The notes beneath the pieces were generated by a model. The model searched no databases and was not told the DNA's origin. It saw only the letters and a program-made list of their open reading frames with translations. 11,648 nucleotides of DNA from contig JADGJH010001149.1 in the NCBI GenBank assembly GCA_027596945.1, forward strand, positions 1 through 11,648, written 5' to 3'. The position numbers were made by a program, and so were the translations under genes. Shown one piece after another: positions 1 to 9,907 of the stretch (position 1 is the first letter of the stretch; the number at the start of each line of letters is the position of its first letter). Source of the DNA: Physocladia obscura. Taxonomy: Eukaryota; Chytridiomycota; Chytridiomycetes; Chytridiales; Chytriomycetaceae.

Positions 1-702
1 CTTATATTTTTTGATTTTTTTGATTTTTTTTTTTTTGTCCCGAAACATTTGAATCAGCAATAATATAAAAGTCACAGGTGTTTGCCAAAAGGATTTACAT
101 CTCCAACACTCTTTAATTGCTGAATATGATTAAATTTGTTAGTAAATCTTGTTTAAAAAATTGTACCTTATTTTCCACTCTCTCAATGAATGGCCACCAT
201 AGTAAACTTCTTTCAATATTTTGTTTATAAAGATAGTTTTTTGAATTTTTAAAATGTTTAAATTTTTTGAAAGTTAATTCGAGCACAGCTAAGAAATTTT
301 AAACAAATTTGCCTTATAGCAATAGTAATAAGGAAAAGCATCAGATACTCTTTTTTTCGAATTATTTTGAAGCCCTGGTCTTTGAATATTTGTCACACAT
401 TCAAAATGATTTTCTGGAATTACTTTCTTTTTCATTATTAATATTTCGTTTAAACTCAGTGAAAGGTCCCCAAGAAATACATGGGATGACAGAATCGCCT
501 GTGAGTTTTAAAAAATAACAGAATCAGTCAAAAAAACCCACTGACATAGACACATCAGTCGCCGCTTTTTCAATCTCCCATCATTTTCAGATTGCGGCAA
601 ACCCTTTTGAAAGCAATTTTTGTTCTTTTTTTTTTTTCCTCAACAATAAACGACGAAAGTTGCCTTACTGCGCCCACGGCTTGAGCAGTTCGTTCGTCAA
701 TC
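1..702. other. AT-rich left flank, no supportable gene
   Basis: This stretch is AT-rich with T runs near 20-37 and 627-639. A 69-codon frame on the plus strand (309-518) opens with TTG rather than ATG, and a similarly long open frame lies opposite it on the minus strand (about 498-290). Neither resembles a known family, and both are what AT-rich DNA with few stops can give by chance. The last 100 bases before 703 are less AT-rich and probably form the 5' leader of the PH-like gene. No tRNA, rRNA or repeat array is visible. Confidence 0.6.
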
Positions 703-1692
703 ATGTCTAATCGCGCCACCGATGCTAAGAAATTCGCTGCTGATAATTCTGAAGGCAGCAGAAGATCAATGGAAGGTGATAATTGAATTCAACTTTTCTA
801 AGAACTGCATTAATTTTTTTTCTCCTGCGCAGCTTCCGCGTCGAGAGGATATCTGAATGATCTGCAGCATATATCAATGATCCCAAGGGCTTCGTTGGAT
901 AGCCAGCAACAATGGATGTGAGTTGTTTTTTGTTTCAAGTAATTTCTGAAATTGAAAACTAAAAACTGACTAACTGAATAAAACTAAAACTAAAAAAACA
1001 ACTGAAGAATTTCAGGAAATGTTCACAAGCAACAAATGCCTGGAGCTGAACCTGAAACTCGAGCATGGGAACAAATTTTCGCCGCAGTGACTACTGCAGG
1101 GGATCTTCTCATTTTTGATGCAAACTCGACACTCTCATCGTCGCTACCATTGGTGCAACCAAACACTCAAATACATCTCGAAAGTTTTTCCGGTGGATAT
1201 CGAACAGATGCGAAAGAATGGATCCTCGAATTGTATGGTTCAAACAATACTGCTGAAGATGATACAAAAGATCCTTTACTACTCAAACTGCCTTCATACC
1301 CAACTTTTATACTCTGGACTCGCGCACTTGAATCTATAAATCTTAATTCTTCAAAATCTTCGCGATATTCTCGCCCGCCAAGTCCGAACACTTCATTTAT
1401 TGCTCCAAGTGCGACTGAGTTCTCACCTCCTAGTGTTCCTAGTACTACTGCATTGCGTGGCCGTCCATATTCACAAAATGATTTGATACTAAGGAGGCGA
1501 AAATCCGCAGCTGGGAGTTTTCATAGTCACAGAAGCGATTTGGCATGGAACTCGTTTGATTATGGAAGACGCGATGAGAATGAATCTATTCCACCTGTTC
1601 CAACAAATCCTGTTGTGATGAATCAATTAAAAACGGCAACACAGCGCAAGTCAAGCTGGATTTCGTTCAAATGGCTCAAAAAATCATCATGA
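703..1692 (+). CDS. PH-like domain protein, three exons, 280 aa
   Basis: Proposed exons are 703-775, 833-917 and 1008-1692, which join in frame to 280 residues ending in TGA. ATG 703 is the first start after an in-frame stop at 682-684. Intron 2 has a good donor (GTGAGT at 918) and a branch-like GACTAACTGA near 969. I chose the acceptor ending at 1007 over the stronger-looking TTCAG ending at 1015, because only 1007 keeps frame and it supplies the first PH strand (ISGNVHKQ, residues 54-61). Residues about 53-164 follow the PH pattern: a short basic strand, W-x-x-x-FA-V with a hydrophobic LLIFD strand, later beta strands, and a closing helix with Trp at residue 156 (FILWTRALESI). PH domains usually bind phosphoinositides or proteins at membranes; the ligand cannot be read here. 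The tail is Ser/Pro-rich and ends in a basic segment with Trp (WISFKWLKKSS), possibly membrane-interacting. The exact family is not recognised, and the PH call rests on pattern, not alignment. Confidence 0.7.
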
Positions 1693-1833
1693 AATGAAAG
1701 ACAAACGAAAAAAAAACAAAAAAAAAACAGATAATGCTTAATGTAATTGATTTCTTTAAGCCCGTACACTTTTAGTAAATTATGATACGTGAATACTGTC
1801 AGTGAATAACAAGAGGTCTTTATAGGAATTGAC

Positions 1834-1839
1834 TTTATT
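1834..1839 (-). terminator. Candidate polyadenylation signal for the channel gene
   Basis: Read on the minus strand this is AATAAA, about 9 bases after the TGA stop of the channel gene. The position is rather close to the stop but workable for a compact fungal 3' end. The spacer to the convergent PH-like gene (1693-1847) is only 155 bp, so the two 3' ends probably lie close together or overlap. Confidence 0.35.
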
Positions 1840-1847
1840 ATTTTTAA

Positions 1848-3922
1848 TCATGTACTTTCTTCTGCTTCTGAAATATGTGAAGCCAGTTGGTCAACTTCTG
1901 CTGTTGCGATACCCAGATCATAACCAATTTGGCTGGTCTCCATTAGGATAGAAATCTCTGGATTTTTGGGATCCGAAGTTACATTCAAGCTTATTTTAGA
2001 TCCTTTTCTGGATTCATGATGAGTAATAGATCCACGATGAGATTGTGATGCCTCTATTTCGTTGCTTTTTAGTTGGAATCCATTTGAAAGGCGACGTTTT
2101 CCGTTAATTTTGGCTTGGCTACTGCCAACAATACTGCCCCTATTTCCAAGAAACTCCAGCGCCAATGGCGATGCTCCAAACTCTTCGTTAATCTCGTTTG
2201 GTGTGCTGAATACTCCCGACTCACGCGATTTTCTGGAATTGAGAGCTATTTGGTATCTTGCGTTTGTGGCGGAAAGAACGAGTTTCTTGTCGTCAGGAAA
2301 TGCGTTGAATGCAACTTCCAAATCGTCACGAGAAAGCACATATATGTCAGTATTGCATACAGCTCTCGCCGAATATTCATGCTTATGACCCAAGATTGTT
2401 TGAAATTCGCCTGTAAAATAATAATCATAAATAAATAATGTACAAACATCATACACTTTTACCAAAATGTGCCCCCTCTATCAAAGATGCAGTCGGAAGC
2501 TGCAAATCATTCGTCCAGAAAATATCTATGCGTCCTTGAGTTATAAAAAACATTTCTGCTCCTAAATCTCCTTTGTGAATAACGTAATCATTGGCTGTAA
2601 AGAGATACAATTTCATTGAAATTGCAATCTTTCGCTTGAATCCAATTGAAGTTCCTGTGAATATAGCAGCCTGTATGCTGGAAGCGTTAAAACGACAATG
2701 AGCACAATTAATGTCACCTTTTCAATCATGGCAGTGTTCAGACTCAAAGCAACCTCACTCTTGAATGTACTTGGCATGTCTTCAAACAAGTTTTTGACAT
2801 CTATACCTTTGTTACGTACCCACATATAGTCGTAATATTCAAGCACTCTCTCTTGCATATCCAAATCCATGTCTCTATCATCCATATACTGACGGATAGC
2901 ATCAACTTTTTGAAGATAGGCAACACGTCGAGAGTCCATGTTGGAAAGCGAAGATGCAATGGTTCCTTAATAGATCAAGTATTAAAGAAATTAAAGTCAC
3001 TACTAAAACAAACCAGAAACATAGGCATAGAAAAGAACTCCAATAATCATTGTAAACAAAGCAAAAACACGTTCGCCATCGTTTTTGGCTGTAATATCAC
3101 CATAACCAGTTGTGGTCATAGTTGTTACTACAAGAGAAATTGAAATCAGTGAGGCAGCATGAACAAAAGTAAGTTACCTGTCCAATATAGCGATTGAACA
3201 TATATACTCCATTCACTGCAAGTCCATTCCCCATTCGAAACCAAAGCCGGTACACTCACAACAGAAGGATCAGTTGATCCAGATACCCAGGACGGCGACA
3301 AACATGATTCCGGTGTGCCATGAGGACAAGCAAGTGAAAACCACATGCATGCTACACAATGTTCAAGTGTAATAAGATAACAACAGAATTTTGTAATCTG
3401 CAAACCAAACCCAGCGTGAAGTTTTTGCTCTTGCTTGCGAAAATAGACTAGAACCCATACAACGCGAATCATTTTTACGGTACGTGTGAGACCAAGAACG
3501 TATAACGCGCTATTAATATTTGAATCTTTAATCCACCCAAACGCGATCAAGTCATAGGGCAAATTTGCAATCACATCAAAGCAAAACTGAGTGCTGTATA
3601 AATAATTGACTGCCATTTCTTTTGGAAAAACAACCCAGAGTCCATTTTGAAGATAGGCGACGTGAAATTTAATGTATATGTCGATCAAGAAAACAGCGTC
3701 GACAATATACGCTGCAACCCACGCTGGAGCAGTAAAATGATTGAACGCGATCATGTAAGAAATTAAGAAGCAGTTTACGAGAGCGAGAAATATGGTGACC
3801 TTGTCCCAAACGACAAGAAACGGACCTTCAGGAATCAGGTAGAATTTTGTGAGGCGATCGAACCAGTTTTCTGCAAGTGAAGTTGGCAGCAACGCACCGC
3901 CACCCTTTCCTGCTTTTCCCAT
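1848..3922 (-). CDS. K+-type cyclic-nucleotide-domain channel (CNG/HCN/EAG superfamily), 625 aa
   Basis: Minus-strand exons 3922-3178, 3127-3014, 2965-2718, 2670-2463 and 2410-1848 join in consistent phase to 625 residues; the four introns are 47-52 nt. The ATG has an in-frame TAG directly before it. Order: short cytoplasmic N-terminus without a PAS domain; S1 about 39-60; S2 with the acidic VDAVFLIDIYIKF pattern, about 70-91; S3 about 109-128; S4 about 140-162 with R147, K150 and R153, then W156 and V159 in the next positions; S5 with EHCVACMWF, about 175-198; pore helix and filter TTTGYGD (252-258); S6; C-linker about 290-370; cyclic-nucleotide-binding domain about 370-490. The GYGD filter predicts potassium selectivity, unlike HCN or animal CNG pores. 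The binding domain keeps KGDLGAEMFFI and HFGE (E440), but the expected Arg of the phosphate cassette aligns with Tyr451. The last 135 or so residues are Ser-rich and without a recognised domain. Inferred role: plasma- or ciliary-membrane K+ channel, possibly cNMP-modulated. A blastocladiomycete homologue class (BeCNG1) acts with rhodopsin-guanylyl cyclase; orthology is not established here. Confidence 0.93.
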
Positions 3923-3940
3923 CTATCGCTATTATTTCTT

Positions 3941-3991
3941 TAATTTTAATTTTAATTTAATTTAATTTTTTTCTTTTTTTTTTTTTTTTTT
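3941..3991. repeat. Low-complexity (TAATTT)n and 18-T tract between divergent loci
   Basis: Repeats of TAATTTTAATTT run from about 3941 to 3973 and are followed by 18 consecutive T (3974-3991). It fills most of the 97 bp between the start codon of the channel gene (3922, minus) and the first visible dynamin exon (4020, plus). It may act as a nucleosome-poor promoter for the channel, and it is also where a misassembly or rearrangement would be most likely. The final part (3992-4019) looks like the 3' end of an intron, ending TTTCAATAG. Confidence 0.8.
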
Positions 3992-4019
3992 ATTTTCTCA
4001 TAATATTCACTTTCAATAG

Positions 4020-6244
4020 GCTGGCAAAGATTCTGAAATTTCTGCACAACCGATCAACTTGCGTATTTACTCACCGAATGTTTTAACTCTTACTCTGATC
4101 GACTTACCTGGTCTCACAAAAGTCGCTGTTGGAAAGCAGCCCCCAGATATTGAGCGCCTAATTAAGGATATGATTATGAAATTTATTACAAAACCAAACT
4201 GCATTATTCTCAGTGTCACTGCTGCGAACGTTGATTTGGCAAATTGCGACGGTCTTAAGCTGGCTAGAGAAGTTGACCCTGAAGGCGTTCGAACTGTTGG
4301 TGTTTTGACCAAAATCGACTTGATGGACCCTGGAACTGATGTTGTTGACATTCTTGCTGGACGTGTGATTCATTTGAGATTAGGTACACCAAATGCTGGT
4401 TTTTTATATATCTTTTTGTCCTGTTTAAGTCGAAAAAAATAGGATATGTTGCGGTTGTCAACCGTGGTCAACGCGACATTGACAATAAAAAAAAAATCTC
4501 TGTTGCTCTTGAAGCCGAAAGAAGCTTTTTTGAAAATCATCCCTCATATCGCAGCAAAGCTCAGTATTGCGGAACACCTTTTTTAGCCAGGAAGTTGAAC
4601 TTGGTTTGATGTCATTTTTTATTTTATTTTTATTTTTTGCCTTTGTTTCTCAAATTTAGTTTCTGACTGACATATCGTATTTGAAAAATTAGATTTTGAT
4701 GCATCACATCAAAAACACTATCCCCGAAATAAAAGCCAAAATCAGTGCCGGCTTGACGAAATATCAGCAAGAATTGGCTGGGCTTGGCGATCCAATGGGC
4801 GTCGAAGAAGAAACACAGGTGCAACAAACTTTGACTCTTTGTTCAAATCTATGGTTTCGAAAATCTCAATATAAAAAAAAAAAAAACCAACAAAAAATTC
4901 GCTATAACTACAGTCAAACATTATTCTTAATGTTATCACTGAGTTTACCAACGAGTATCGCAGTGTACTTGAAGGAACATCGAATGATATCTCCTCTGAC
5001 GAGTTAGGTGGCGGAGCTCGTATCAGTTTTGTTTTCCACGAGATTTTTGTTGGCGCTATTCGTACCATGGATCCATTCGATCAAATCAAAGACGTTGAAA
5101 TTCGCACGATCCTTTACAATTCATCTGTTTGTCGCAATTTTTTTATTTTTTATTTTTTAATTTAAAAATTAAGTGAAATAATATTGGAATTTTTTCTTTT
5201 TTCTTTTCTCATTCAAAAGGGATCATCTCCGTCTCTCTTTGTGGGAACGGCTGCATTTGAAGTGCTTATCAAGCAACAAATAAAGCGGCTGGAAGACCCG
5301 AGCTTAAAATGCGTTGCAATGGTTTACGATGAATTAGTCCGCATTCTGAACCGTCTGTTGAACAAGGCTATTTTTAAGCGATTTCCAGCTCTTAGAGAGC
5401 GTTTGTATAATGTTGTTATTGGGTTCTTTAAAAAATCGATGCAACCTACTAATAAACTTGTTTCAGATTTGATTTCGTTAGTTTGTTTTTCATTTCGTTT
5501 ATTTTTCCATAGTTTTATTCTTATTTATTCTCTCTTAAAAATTCCAGCTCCGAGGTGACTTATATAAATACTGGACACCCAGACTTTATTCCAGGCCACA
5601 AAGCAATGAGCATTGTGAGTGAACGCGTTGTAGCTCAAAAGGGTGGTATTCTCGGCCAAGTAATAGGTGGACAAAATGCTTCGCCTTCTGCAAATGTACA
5701 TGCCTCGAATGGCAGCGTCAATCGAGGAAGTGGACCACCACCCCCAACGTCTCGAGACCCGCAACTTGACTTGTTGCACCAAAACCAACCAGACTCAAGT
5801 TTTTTTTCAAGCTTCTTCGCGAAAAAGAAAAAGCCTGGTGTTTTGGAAAATGTAAGCCTAATGCCTTGAATTTTTCTTATGAATTCCATCGATTTATAAA
5901 TTTCATGTTATCACCTCTTACTCTAGCCGCCAGCTGTCTTGAAAGCATCTGGAAACCTGTCAGAGCGGGAATATATGGAAACAGAAGTAATTAAGCTTCT
6001 CTTGTTGTCTTACTATGCGATTGTGAAGCGCACTGTCGCTGATTTGATTCCCAAAGCGATCATGTATAATCTCGTGACGAAAACGAAGGAGGACTTGCAA
6101 CGTGAGCTGCTTGCGGAATTATACAAGAAGGATGTTTTTGACGAGGCATTGAAGGAGAGTGATGCTGTGGTGGCGAGACGAAAGGAGTGCCGAGAAATGA
6201 TTGCTGCGTATCAGAAAGCTGACGAAATTATTTCCAGTGTCTGA
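4020..6244 (+). CDS. vps1: Vps1-type dynamin, 5' exons missing
   Basis: Vps1 is a self-assembling GTPase that severs membranes in Golgi-to-vacuole and endosomal transport and in peroxisome fission. Exons 4020-4383, 4443-4603, 4693-4818, 4914-5126, 5220-5476, 5548-5851 and 5927-6244 join without stop or frameshift to 580 residues ending in TGA (family usually about 690-700). Visible parts: the strand before G3, G3 DLPG (fragment residues 28-31), G4 TKID (97-100), G5-like VNRGQRDI, the stalk with [14 protein letters not shown] typical of Vps1 rather than Dnm1, a Ser/Gly/Pro-rich insert, and a complete GTPase effector domain in the last 105 residues. What is absent is the first 100 or so residues with the P-loop (GxxxxGKS) and switch I. 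The first visible exon starts right after a normal acceptor (TTCAATAG) with TAG in frame before it, so it is an internal exon. No P-loop exon is visible elsewhere in the window on either strand. As it stands the product could not bind GTP normally. Rearrangement, partial duplication or misassembly are the options. Confidence 0.95.
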
Positions 6245-7368
6245 CGAAAAAGCTATTGGGGTCCATTTCTTTATTAGCCTAGTTCTTTTTTTCTTTAGTT
6301 CTCGTGCTATTTTTCTGTTTTAGTTGCTTGAAAAAAGATTTCATTGTTTCTCTCACTGATTAGTTTCATGATAAATTTCTTGAAAACATGCCAACCAAAA
6401 AAGTGAAAAATGGCAACTGCAACTTGACGGTTGCTGCGGCTCAGCAGACAAGCGAATTTGCGACTGGGCGGACAGCTCATAATTGGATTTAAACTTATAA
6501 ACCTAATTTTTTCCCCATAATCAGTCCAATAAACCAAACATACCCACATCCAATATCAACTGTATTTTGTGTCAACTTTTGATACTGGAAAATTGTTACC
6601 CAAAATTACAACTCAGAGTTCTCAATCTAAAAGAAACAGTCAAGGATTGCACAATCTTCCGCATCCCGAATTTCCTCTCTCCATATATGAATCCATGAAT
6701 GCATTTGCATTTGTGCAACACAACCACCAAATGCTAGATTGCAAACTCAGTGAAATAACACTCATATGCAGTTTTGTTTGGCATAAACGTCTAAAACCTG
6801 CAAGAATTGTCTGTACTTTTAGTTTCTTTGTGCTGGTTTAGATATGCTCATTAATTATATTTTTTTGACTGAAAATCTCTAAATTATTATCAAAGAATAA
6901 AATAAAAAAATGCCTGTCTTGATGATGTATGACGGGGTCAAAAATCAAGGAAACCCTTATGATATAATTTGTGAGTTCGCGTTTAAATTTTGAAGTGTGG
7001 TGACGTGTGAGTTTCAAAGTTTTTTGGCGAATCAAATAATATGACCACTAATTCAGCCGAATTTTGTACAGAACATTGGTCAGCCGAATTTATAACGGTA
7101 TTGTAGCAAGAATAATGACGATTTTATGAAAGTATTGATAATGATTTTTGAATTTTCATAATCAAGAAAAAAATAAAAACACTGCAACTGTGTAACGTAA
7201 TAATATTTATAAAATAGAAGTATACTAGTTAATTCATATTACAGCCTTTTTTTTATTATTTTTTTAATTTTTTTCTTTTGGGATATTGTTTGCAAGTGCG
7301 CTGCTGTGGTGGCGTAAGCACTCGTAAATTTGTTCGTTAAACCCCAATTGAACAAAAAAAAAACGAAG
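6245..7368. other. Intergenic region between Vps1 and the ABC transporter
   Basis: These 1,124 bases hold no gene I can support. A GC-richer island at about 6405-6480 contains a small potential hairpin (GCAAC-TTGACG-GTTGC) and falls within an 80-codon minus-strand ATG frame (6549-6307) without recognisable motifs. A plus-strand frame is open for about 100 codons (roughly 6533-6841), but its first ATG comes only at about 6694 and nothing in it is familiar. From about 6850 to 7260 the sequence is strongly AT-rich. A TATA-like ATTTATAAAATA lies near 7205, and the segment from about 7280 to 7368 is probably the transporter's former 5' leader. Confidence 0.6.
7053..7091. repeat. Short direct repeat TCAGCCGAATTT, two copies
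   Basis: The 12-base word TCAGCCGAATTT occurs at 7053-7064 and again at 7080-7091, so the copies start 27 bases apart. It lies in the AT-rich stretch upstream of the ABC transporter locus. It may be a duplicated regulatory site or a slippage product; the sequence does not decide between them. Confidence 0.5.
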
Positions 7369-8272
7369 ATGGCAGAAAGGCAAAGGATCGTCGAACGCAG
7401 CGTAGTTTATTCCTACTGGTCGCTGGCATGGCTTAACGATTTGCTCCAACTCGGCCGCAAGAAGCCTTGTAAGTTGGTCGAACCTTAAAAAATTTCACTT
7501 ATTCTACTTTCGGCAGTTTATGTACCGTCATTCTTAAAGCCTCAATTTAGATTGTACATTTTTCACTATCTTACTCAAATGTTTTTCTTCTGTCTCAGAA
7601 ATTTACCGCTGGAGCGGTGAACCAGCTTGTCGGGAATGATATGATGTCAGTTGTGGGAATGATAAGTTGCATCGACGATGGTACAAAGCAATAGGTTTCT
7701 TTCGTCACTGATAAATGCAATATTATCCTTCATAATTATAGTTTGGGCAGTACCGGTCACTCTCGGAATTGCGTTCAGCCTCATGCCAAATTCGGGCGAT
7801 TCTTCTTCTATTTACCCAGCAGTACCGTTTATTGTTGTTGGCATAATTAACGCGTTACTTGGTCCCCAATGCAATCTACCTATGCGCAGTATTTCAAATT
7901 TTTGGATCATCGCTTTACCAAGTTACGTGAGCTTTTGTACGGTAAGCTTTCTTTATTGAACATTTTGGTTTCACTAGGTCATGTGCCCAAAATAGGTATG
8001 AAAGTAATCAAGTATCAAGCCCTAGAAGAATCATTTTTGTCTGTTATTTCAAAAAGTCGCTCTATGCAGCTCCGAGTCGCCGTTAAAATCAATTTTTTGA
8101 GTGGCACAATGCGAGGATGTTTTGAAATTCAAAAGGTCGTGGCGCCAATGGAAACTATGCTTATCATTGTTTCTACCGGAGGTATTTTGACACCAAGTAT
8201 TGGTTTTTTATCACTCTCGCTGTTTTACGTGATTTTTACGGCTATGGAAGCGGTTCCTACTGTCTTTGCGAG

Positions 8273-8340
8273 GCAAAAAATTTTTTTCTTTCTTTTCTTG
8301 TTGACAAAATCAAAACGCTGGCTTAATTCCATTGAACTAG
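8273..8340 (+). other. Probable GC-AG intron in the ABC transporter locus
   Basis: The exon ends ...GCGAG at 8272 and the intron would begin GCAAAA and end GAACTAG at 8340. Removing it joins phase 2 to phase 2 and gives VPTVFASRAIVFNISFKRL, which fits the end of the first ABCC membrane domain well in spacing (the P...SxKRLxxFL segment before NBD1). No GT donor in the neighbourhood gives a compatible phase. Because the gene is decayed, a GT-to-GC mutation after loss of function is equally possible. Confidence 0.5.
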
Positions 8341-9907
8341 TCGCGCCATCGTTTTCAATATTTCCTTTAAGAGACTTCGCAGCTTTCTACTTGCGGAAGA
8401 GCTTGACGAATCGGAGAAAACTCGTATCTCTTCCTTCGCTGACTCGAAAGAAGTTGCTATTTGTTTCGAAAATGCCGCTTTCACTTAGGAAGAATTCCAG
8501 CTGAAGCAAGAAGTCGTGGAAAAAACCGGCAAGAAAAAAAAGGCTTTGAAAACTAATGAAGACGATGGCAGCGTTGCATTCAAGCTTTTAAACACGACCC
8601 TCACTATTCCATACGGATCTCTCGTCGCAGCCGTTGGGCCAGTTGGATCTGGCAAATCTTCCTTTCTCGCTGCTTTTATTGGACACATGCGCAAGACTGC
8701 TGGAGTGGCATTCGTGTACGGAAAAAGAGCCATGGATTATATCCGGCACAGTTCAAGAAAACATTACGTTTGGACGAACCAGTTTGACGACTCAGGATAT
8801 CCACGCTGCAGTAAAAGCCGCTGGTATGAGCGAAGACCTGCAAACGTTACCTTCTGGTCTTTCTAAGTATATTGGCGAAAAAGTTGTTAATCTTTCGGGC
8901 GGACAGCGTGCGCGTGTTCTTGGCTGTGCAATTGCCTCCGACGCGGATATATTTCTTTTGGACGATCCGTTGGCGGCACTGAACAGTCATGTTGGGAAAG
9001 CAGTATTTGAAGGCGCGATTTGTGAGACCTTAAAAGACAAGGCTGTGGTGCTTGTAACGCATCAGTTGCATTTTTGTTATAAATGGAGGAAAAATTGTGC
9101 AGTTTGGATCTTTTGAAGAGTTGATGGCTGAGCCTGGTGGTGAGCTGACTCTGATTATGAAAAATTATGTATATAATGATGCCAAGAAGGAAGAGCTAGT
9201 AGAACCAAAGAGGTCTGTTGTACGTAATCAAACTATTCCAAGAAATACAACAGATACCAACATAAGTGATGGTATCAAGGCAGAAACTGCTGTAGCCGAA
9301 GATCGTTTTAAGGTGAACTTTAAGTTTTTGAAAAATTAACTAATTTACCGATTTTTTGTTGTTTCTCAGGGACGTGTTTCTTCCAAAACCATGATATCTT
9401 ATTTTAACGCGGGCGCATGGTAGTTTCTTCTTGCTATTATTGTTGAAATTATAACAACTATTGGAACCAACGTCATGACGAAAATTGTGCTCGCTTTTTG
9501 GGCTGGAAACAATGAGTTTTCCCTGAGCTCTTTTCAGTACCAAAATCTTTACACAGGGTTGGCTATAGGAAGTGCATCTTCAATTGGTATATACGTTTTT
9601 ACGTATTTGTAGGACAATGTTTTTGAGCTAATACGTCATTGTTTAATAGTTCTTACAATTTTTGTGTTGTATTACGGTGGCTACTATGCCGGGAAGTTTT
9701 ATCATTCTAAGGCACTTGCAGGTCTTTTTAATGCTGCCTTGAGTTATTTTAAGACACAACCGCTTGGTCGCATTTTATCCCGCATGGTCGATGACGTTAC
9801 TGAGATGGACACTGTCATGACTGAGAATTTGGCCACTCTAATAACATCGCTTTCTTTGGTTTTGGCGGCATTGTCACTGATTGGATATGCTGTCTCGTAT
9901 CTTTTGA

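Noticed and set aside
309..518. 69-codon open frame on the plus strand and a matching open frame on the minus strand
   Set aside because: It has a TTG start, no recognisable motif and AT-rich composition like the surrounding non-coding DNA; open frames of this size are expected by chance here.
1..4019. Vps1 first exons lying upstream, with the channel and PH-like genes nested in a giant intron
   Set aside because: No dynamin P-loop exon is visible on the plus strand in 1-4019, and all visible Vps1 introns are under 100 nt. An exon beyond the left edge cannot be strictly excluded.
6307..6549. 80-codon minus-strand ATG frame in the intergenic region
   Set aside because: No family resemblance, no splice context or neighbouring exons, and no supporting codon pattern beyond a small GC-richer patch.
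6533..6841. About 100 open codons on the plus strand between Vps1 and the transporter
   Set aside because: The first ATG is deep inside the frame, and the translation (Ser/His/Gln-rich) is not recognisable; too weak to call a gene.
7692..7694. TAG after GTKQ in the first ABC membrane domain as a nonsense mutation
   Set aside because: It falls inside the intron 7681-7741, whose removal joins phase 1 to phase 1 and gives the expected WAVPVTLG helix.
9610..9612. TAG inside the second ABC membrane domain as another nonsense mutation
   Set aside because: It falls inside a well-formed intron (9587-9649, GTATAT donor, GCTAATAC branch-like site, AATAG acceptor). Removing the intron restores phase and family spacing.
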